Origin: Motilimonas cestriensis
GTDB lineage: Bacteria; Pseudomonadota; Gammaproteobacteria; Enterobacterales; CBDFNC01
Length of the DNA: 64,000 nucleotides
Assembly (NCBI RefSeq): GCF_021295315.1
Contig: NZ_JAIMJA010000023.1
Span: forward strand, 1 to 64,000
Direction: 5' to 3'
A program made the translations under genes and the position numbers. Of the stretch, positions 58,447 through 64,000 are shown piece by piece. Positions within the stretch are counted from its first letter, which is position 1; every line of letters begins with the position of its first letter. A model generated the notes under the pieces. The model saw only the letters and a program-made list of their open reading frames with translations. It was not told the DNA's origin and did not search any database.

Positions 58447-58731
58447 ATGTATTTAGGAAAAAATAAGACAGGAAAGGCTCTTTTTATTGAAAGGACGGAA
58501 GGCGAAGCTAGGCAGCTCAAAGGGGAAGGTGCAGAGGATGCTTACAATGGCTTAGACGGGAAGCAGCTTTACGATAAGGGAGAAAGAAAAGCTAAACAAT
58601 TGCCAGATGGTACTAAAGTTGAGCTTCATCCATCAGCAGGTGAAATAGGAAACTACCTGCCTGGCACGCCGAGATTGGGTTTTCAAAGACCAAAATTTTC
58701 AAAAGATATAAAAGTAAGGTTTCCATTATGA
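58447..58731 (+). CDS. Orphan toxin C-terminal tip (polymorphic-toxin type)
   Basis: A 94-residue basic domain without a known family: MYLGKNKTGKALFIERTEGE, a DGKQLYDKGERKAKQL turn, and an end with KVELHPSAGEIGNYLPG and KDIKVRFPL. In-frame stops (TGA TAA) lie just upstream, so it is detached from any Rhs or other carrier and may not be translated as a toxin now. The stop overlaps the next start by 4 bases (ATGA), typical of toxin/immunity coupling. The tail sequence recurs in the two broken copies upstream. Confidence 0.65.
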   Translation: MYLGKNKTGKALFIERTEGEARQLKGEGAEDAYNGLDGKQLYDKGERKAKQLPDGTKVELHPSAGEIGNYLPGTPRLGFQRPKFSKDIKVRFPL

Positions 58732-59282
58732 TAAAAGAGTTAACTACGGAGCAAGCTAGTGCTTTGGCAGCTCACATAACAAAAAATATATATAATATTA
58801 ATGGAAAGGTAAGAGGGGGGGTAAAAGAAAATTGGTTAGGCGGTGTAGCTAATTGCCATTTCAATGAGTACGACATTTTTTATTGGCTTAATGAAGCGGA
58901 GTTTTCTGCTGTTATATTGCCTCTGGCGGAATTAGTTGGAGATAAAAAGCTGATAATAGTGGAGGACTTTGAGCGAGGACTGGATGGTAAAGTTTGGTGG
59001 CTGGGTTGTGAAATTGAAAACAGCTGGGAGGCGTTTAATTTTTTTACAGAAGAAACAGACATTATATCGTTTTATATGATCGGAGAAAGCGAACAGTGGT
59101 GTTTATGGGCTGGTGATGACTCATGGATATTTTGTGCAGAGAGTTACTTATTCAAACAGTTAAATGCTGAAATTCTTAGTCTGAAAGCAATGCTAGATAA
59201 ATGTACAGAAAAAACAAGGAAAGAATATGTCGACCTTATTCATGCCATATCTAGATTACCTAAATCTGATTACTACGATTAA
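58728..59282 (+). CDS. Putative immunity protein (copy B)
   Basis: A 184-residue acidic, tryptophan-rich protein of unknown family, paralogous to the products at 56963 and, in truncated form, 56057. The conserved core includes NCHFNEYDIFYWLNEAEFSA and FYMIGESEQWCLW. It has no signal peptide, so it should act in the cytoplasm against a cytoplasmic toxin. It is translationally coupled to the toxin tip just upstream. The C-terminal 40 residues differ completely from copy A, as if each copy matches a different toxin variant or has drifted. Confidence 0.7.
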   Translation: MIKELTTEQASALAAHITKNIYNINGKVRGGVKENWLGGVANCHFNEYDIFYWLNEAEFSAVILPLAELVGDKKLIIVEDFERGLDGKVWWLGCEIENSWEAFNFFTEETDIISFYMIGESEQWCLWAGDDSWIFCAESYLFKQLNAEILSLKAMLDKCTEKTRKEYVDLIHAISRLPKSDYYD

Positions 59283-59341
59283 AATAAAAAAATACAGGAT
59301 GGCCACTTATTAGTGCAGGTTTAGAAGCGGGGTTTAATTAG

Positions 59342-59446
59342 CTGGATTTTTATAGTGTGCTCACAAATATCATTTCTGGTGAAAGGCAGTTAATGCGAAC
59401 TGGTGAGCGGGCTTTAAATAAAAATAAACGTAGCTGGGGTAAATAG
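59342..59446 (+). pseudogene. Tail of a lost toxin tip
   Basis: A 34-codon frame open after a TAG encodes LDFYSVLTNIISGERQL and ALNKNKRSWGK, ending 2 bases before the next immunity-type gene. The end-to-start spacing is that of a toxin/immunity junction. The upstream part of the toxin is missing. Confidence 0.5.
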
Positions 59447-59448
59447 AG

Positions 59449-59976
59449 ATGGTATATATTTGGAGAAACCCGAATGTGCCGGAGGTTATGGTTGGTGAAC
59501 TAACTAATAATTTTTATTTTGGGATCTTCCAAAATACGAAAGAAGTAGATGATGATGTAATGCCAATTTTCAGGTTTAATTGTAAGTTGAAAAAATTAAG
59601 AAGATTTTGTGAGTTGGCAAATAACAAGCGAGTACCTTTAGTTAATAAAAAAATATGTAATCTACTAGCAGAGTGTAGCAATAATATACAGTTTGTTAAA
59701 GCAAAGGTTCAATGCGAAGATGACAGTACTGAAGATTACTTTGTTGTAAATGTATTAAGCTTTGTTGATGCTCTAGATAAAAGTAAGTCAATCTTTGATT
59801 TTGTTCCTGGTACAAAAAAAATAATGAGATTTAAAAAAATAAAATATAATGAAGGTGATTATATAATAGCTAGAGAAATAAATTATGGCGTCCATTTGTT
59901 AGTTAATGATTCTTTAACTGAGATACTAAAGATGCATGGTTGTAAAGGTTTGTGTTTGCCTGAAGAGTGTATATAA
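59449..59976 (+). CDS. Immunity protein, imm11/DUF1629-like
   Basis: A 175-residue AT-rich gene product. The C-terminal half, with DALDKSKSIFDFVPGTKKI, FKKIKYNEGDYIIAREIN, then a VNDSLTEILKMHGCKGLCL ending, follows the pattern of imm11 (DUF1629) proteins, which protect against polymorphic toxins. It follows the tail of a lost toxin by 2 bases. Codon use is far more AT-rich than the core genes, in line with horizontal transfer. The family assignment is from pattern only. Confidence 0.6.
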   Translation: MVYIWRNPNVPEVMVGELTNNFYFGIFQNTKEVDDDVMPIFRFNCKLKKLRRFCELANNKRVPLVNKKICNLLAECSNNIQFVKAKVQCEDDSTEDYFVVNVLSFVDALDKSKSIFDFVPGTKKIMRFKKIKYNEGDYIIAREINYGVHLLVNDSLTEILKMHGCKGLCLPEECI

Positions 59977-60111
59977 AAATAAAGGGGTAGAAAAGCCTGG
60001 GTATGCACTGTTAATTATCAATAAATAGAGAGTCTAGCGTCTACGGTAATATAAAACCACACTATTTAATACACAAAAAGATATTTAAAAAGATAATTAA
60101 AACCAAAGATG

Positions 60112-60236
60112 GGACAGGCACTTTTTATTGCTTATAAATAGAGTGCCTTAGCACCAGCTCCTTGCACTACATGGCGAAATCATGTGTTATGCCCAGCTAC
60201 TTTAGCCTGTTATTCAAGAAGGTGAAAGACAAGTAG
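60112..60236. repeat. IS4-derived cassette repeat, copy 3
   Basis: A more diverged copy (for example ATTGCTTATAAATAG, CTCCTTGCACTACATGG) ending GACAAGTAG. The Rhs fragment starts at the very next base. Confidence 0.88.
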
Positions 60237-61225
60237 TTTCAGTTTGAGCCCGGCACAGGCTCTGGGAGCGGCGACCTTGGCACGCCGATTGATCTTGGCA
60301 TCACAACCTTTCATCGTTACAGCTACGATAACCTCGGCAATATTACCCCTACCACGGTGGGACAAGATAATTCAAGCTATGACTACGACCCGAATGATCC
60401 CTACAAATTACGCAGTCATAACAATGAAACCTTAAACTACGACGCCAGTGGTAACATTAAAAACTACAACGGCTACCAGTTTAGTTACACCAGTTTTGAC
60501 AAAGTTAAGCGCATTAGCAGCTCGAGTAACAGTAATGACTGGACCGAATACAGCTATGGCACCGACGGCGAGCGCTTTAAAAAGGTTGAAAATCGCATTT
60601 ACCAAGGCAAGGTAGAGCGCTTAACCACGGAATTTATTCATGCCTTTTACGAGCGCCATAGTCGCCATGGCGGAGCAGGTGATCTGGTAGAAGAGAAGTA
60701 CTTTATCGGTGATATGGTGCTCACCCAGCGCTCTAACAACACCAAAGACAGCTTCTACACCATTAAAGACCAACAAGGCTCGGTATTAATGACCTTGAAT
60801 GGCAGTGGCCAAGAAGTGAATCGCTACTATTACCGCCCCTTGGTGAGCAGATAGACGTTAGCCTCAATCCACTCGGCTTACAAACCCTGCGCCCAACCCA
60901 ATACGGTTATACCGGCCATGAACATGTTAAAGACTTAGACATCATCAACATGGGCGGGCGCATCTATGCCGCCGGATTAAGGCGCTTCCTGCAAGCCGAT
61001 CCTGTGGTTGGCCACCCGATGTACAGCCAAAGCTATAACCCGTATCAATATGTGTATGGTAATCCAATGGTGAACGTGGATCCGAGTGGGTATACCACGC
61101 AGATTGGTGGACGCCCTGGTAGTATTACAAATATAAATGGTGATGCGGGCCAAGGAATGGATAGTGACCATACTCAGAGTGTGTCAGGCTATAGAGGCGT
61201 TGATAATACATTGGGGGTGTAGTGG

Positions 61226-62403
<1,178 letters not shown>

Positions 62404-63040
62404 ATTGATACCTGCTTAGTTACGGTGATCTTATCACCTCTAATCAGGTGGCCAAAATAGTTGTACCACTACAGGGGTTAACCTTGAAGAGCAATGTCAG
62501 GAGCAGTGGAGAGAGCAAATACATATTGAGGAGGGCTCACCAAAGTTCAGAAAAGATTTTACAACAGCTGTAGATGACCTTTGTCAGTATACAGAGTTTC
62601 AGAAAATTATTAATGAAATGTATAATAAGCAACTAAAAGTACAGATTATTGAAGCTGATATGGGGGCAACTTATGAGGGTGTAGATAATAAAGTTTTTCG
62701 AATTTATTTATCAATTAATTATTTTTCTGAGACATTTAAGGCAGATATGGAAAAACAATTTGAAAATTTTTATGAAAACTCTGAAACCTATACAGACGAA
62801 CAGTACTTTAAGAAAGAAGGGGAACTTATTACTTTATCAGAAAAATCTAAATTTAGTGTTCAGAGAGTTATCGTGCATGAGTTTTCGCATGTTGTTGATG
62901 AAGGCTCACCATTAGATAGTCGACCGAACTTTGAACAAAGGGCTGTGGATTTCACAAATGCGTTTATGTCAAAATACTACGGCGAACCCCATCGGCGGGG
63001 TATCAAGCAAGAGCGTCTACTCCTTATGGAATGAGAAACT

Positions 63041-63826
63041 ATGCTAATGACTAAAATTATTTTTCTATTGTACTTTATACCTTTTTTTGTACTGGCAAGC
63101 TCTTGCCCTGATGAAGTAGAGACGAAGGCAAAATATATATTGAATGCTGATGTTGTTTCTTTAGTTAAAGTTGTTGGTCGAAAGAAAGGAAATGACATAA
63201 TTGAATACAAATTTAGAACACTTGAAAAAATAAGAGGCGGCGATTGGCATGGTTCTTTTGAGTTCCCTCTAAATTCCCGCGACATAACCTTTTATAAAGG
63301 AAAAGATAATACATATAGTAATCATAAAAATCCGGTGTTCTGGGATTCAAGTGTAGGCGTTATTCGTTACAGTAACGGCTTTGGTATAGTTAAAGAATTT
63401 GAATTAGGAAAAGATTACTTGATTGTTTTCAATTCTAAGAAAGTAGAGAGTTATGCATTTGAAGAAATTGGCAATAAGAATGATGACTTATGGTATCAAT
63501 TTGTAGTGGATGTTGTTAAGGGGGAACCTACATATTGTAATGTTTCAATATCAGTTGATGACTTTAATTCTTTGTATATCGATGATGAAAGATATGTTTT
63601 TTCACCTCCTAAGCCACCAGAAAAAGTGATCCTACCTGGCGATAATGGAAAGCGAGGTCCTGGTATGCTTGATATTTATGATGATGGCTATAGTGATTAT
63701 CGTAAATATGCTGGTTTCTCTGTGTATAACCTGTCAGGCCATACTTCCTTTAAAGTGCGAGTACCCTATGATCATGAAGGTATTCATGATTTTTCAGAGT
63801 TAAATATTTTCCCCAAAGTTAATTAA
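63041..63826 (+). CDS. Putative periplasmic immunity protein for the HExxH Rhs tip
   Basis: A 261-residue protein of unknown family. It has an N-terminal signal peptide (TKIIFLLYFIPFFVLASS) with a Cys right after it, so it is exported and maybe a lipoprotein, though the lipobox is not canonical. The mature part is beta-rich and ends with RVPYDHEGIHDFSELNIF. It starts 6 bases after the toxin stop, the position of a cognate immunity gene. Export fits protection in the periplasm. Codon use is AT-rich like other cassette genes. Confidence 0.65.
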   Translation: MLMTKIIFLLYFIPFFVLASSCPDEVETKAKYILNADVVSLVKVVGRKKGNDIIEYKFRTLEKIRGGDWHGSFEFPLNSRDITFYKGKDNTYSNHKNPVFWDSSVGVIRYSNGFGIVKEFELGKDYLIVFNSKKVESYAFEEIGNKNDDLWYQFVVDVVKGEPTYCNVSISVDDFNSLYIDDERYVFSPPKPPEKVILPGDNGKRGPGMLDIYDDGYSDYRKYAGFSVYNLSGHTSFKVRVPYDHEGIHDFSELNIFPKVN

Positions 63827-63871
63827 ATAAAAATACAGGATATATGGGAAAAAGACTTGATAGGAAAAAAA

Positions 63872-64000
63872 ACAGGACAGGCACTTTTTATTACCAATAA
63901 ATAGAGTGTCTTAGCACCTGCTCCTTGCACTACATGGCAAAAGTATGCGTTACGCCCGGCCACCTTAGCCTGTTATTCAAGAAGGTGAAAGGCAAGTAGG
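63872..64000. repeat. IS4-derived cassette repeat, copy 4
   Basis: Starts ACAGGACAGGCAC and runs to GGCAAGTAGG at the window edge, with scattered substitutions (GTGTCTTAGCACCTGC). It follows the immunity gene by 45 bases. Another cassette may begin just beyond the window. Confidence 0.9.

Noticed and set aside
60244-60435. 63-residue plus-strand gene at the start of the Rhs fragment
   Set aside because: It is in a different frame from the clear YD-repeat sequence that covers the same bases.

Overview
The window reads as a chromosomal segment of a marine-type gammaproteobacterium, most likely Alteromonadales or Vibrionales-like. This rests on gene content and order, because no rRNA gene or other phylogenetic marker was compared. 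Supporting signs are cmoA-cmoB, aspS-nudB-yebC-ruvCAB, tolQRAB-pal-cpoB, and an enterobacterial-like neighbourhood of yeaD, gapA, msrB, yeaC, ansA, sppA and a YdjA-like nitroreductase.

Layout. The first 127 bases are the end of an IS3-family element. At 0.4-3.8 kb lies a minus-strand operon for a retropepsin-like lipoprotein, a 7-TM inactive-transglutaminase protein and a RimK-like ligase. The tRNA-wobble methyltransferase genes cmoA/cmoB follow, then metY. At 7.5-13.8 kb a tightly overlapping six-gene accessory operon encodes a thiolase-fold condensing enzyme, an SDR epimerase/reductase, a metallo-beta-lactamase-fold hydrolase, an adenylate-forming enzyme, an ATP-grasp ligase and a FemAB/GNAT-like acyltransferase. 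It looks like an uncharacterised lipid or signal biosynthesis cluster. It is bounded by metY and by a displaced second metY 3' end. Next come a TetR/MFS pair with two palindromic operators, a TraT lipoprotein, a second decayed metY piece, and a PhoX-type phosphatase with a private tatA and a three-unit Pho box.

From 20 to 36.5 kb the content is mostly core: a TPR protein, a frameshifted Ntn-hydrolase, a diguanylate cyclase, DUF72, FmdB, aspS-nudB-yebC, a MazG-like protein, ruvC, LexA-boxed ruvAB and the Tol-Pal operon. At 36.7-37.75 kb an array alternates five identical tRNA-Lys(UUU) genes with five copies of a structured tRNA-like element. The array ends in a strong terminator before nadA. 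Then come yeaD and the glycogen genes malQ-glgB-glgX. A small junk island follows, with IS982, IS66 and gapA 3'-end remnants and a 41-bp direct repeat. After it come gapA, msrB, DUF2989, yeaC, ansA, sppA and a nitroreductase.

From 56 kb to the end is a polymorphic-toxin (Rhs-type) cassette graveyard. It holds three related toxin-tip/immunity pairs in different states of decay, orphan immunity genes, and an Rhs fragment whose metallopeptidase-like (HExxH) tip was split by an IS3-family element. The IS left a 4-bp target duplication, and removing it restores the reading frame. Cassettes are separated by four copies of a ~130-bp repeat derived from an IS4-family transposase gene.
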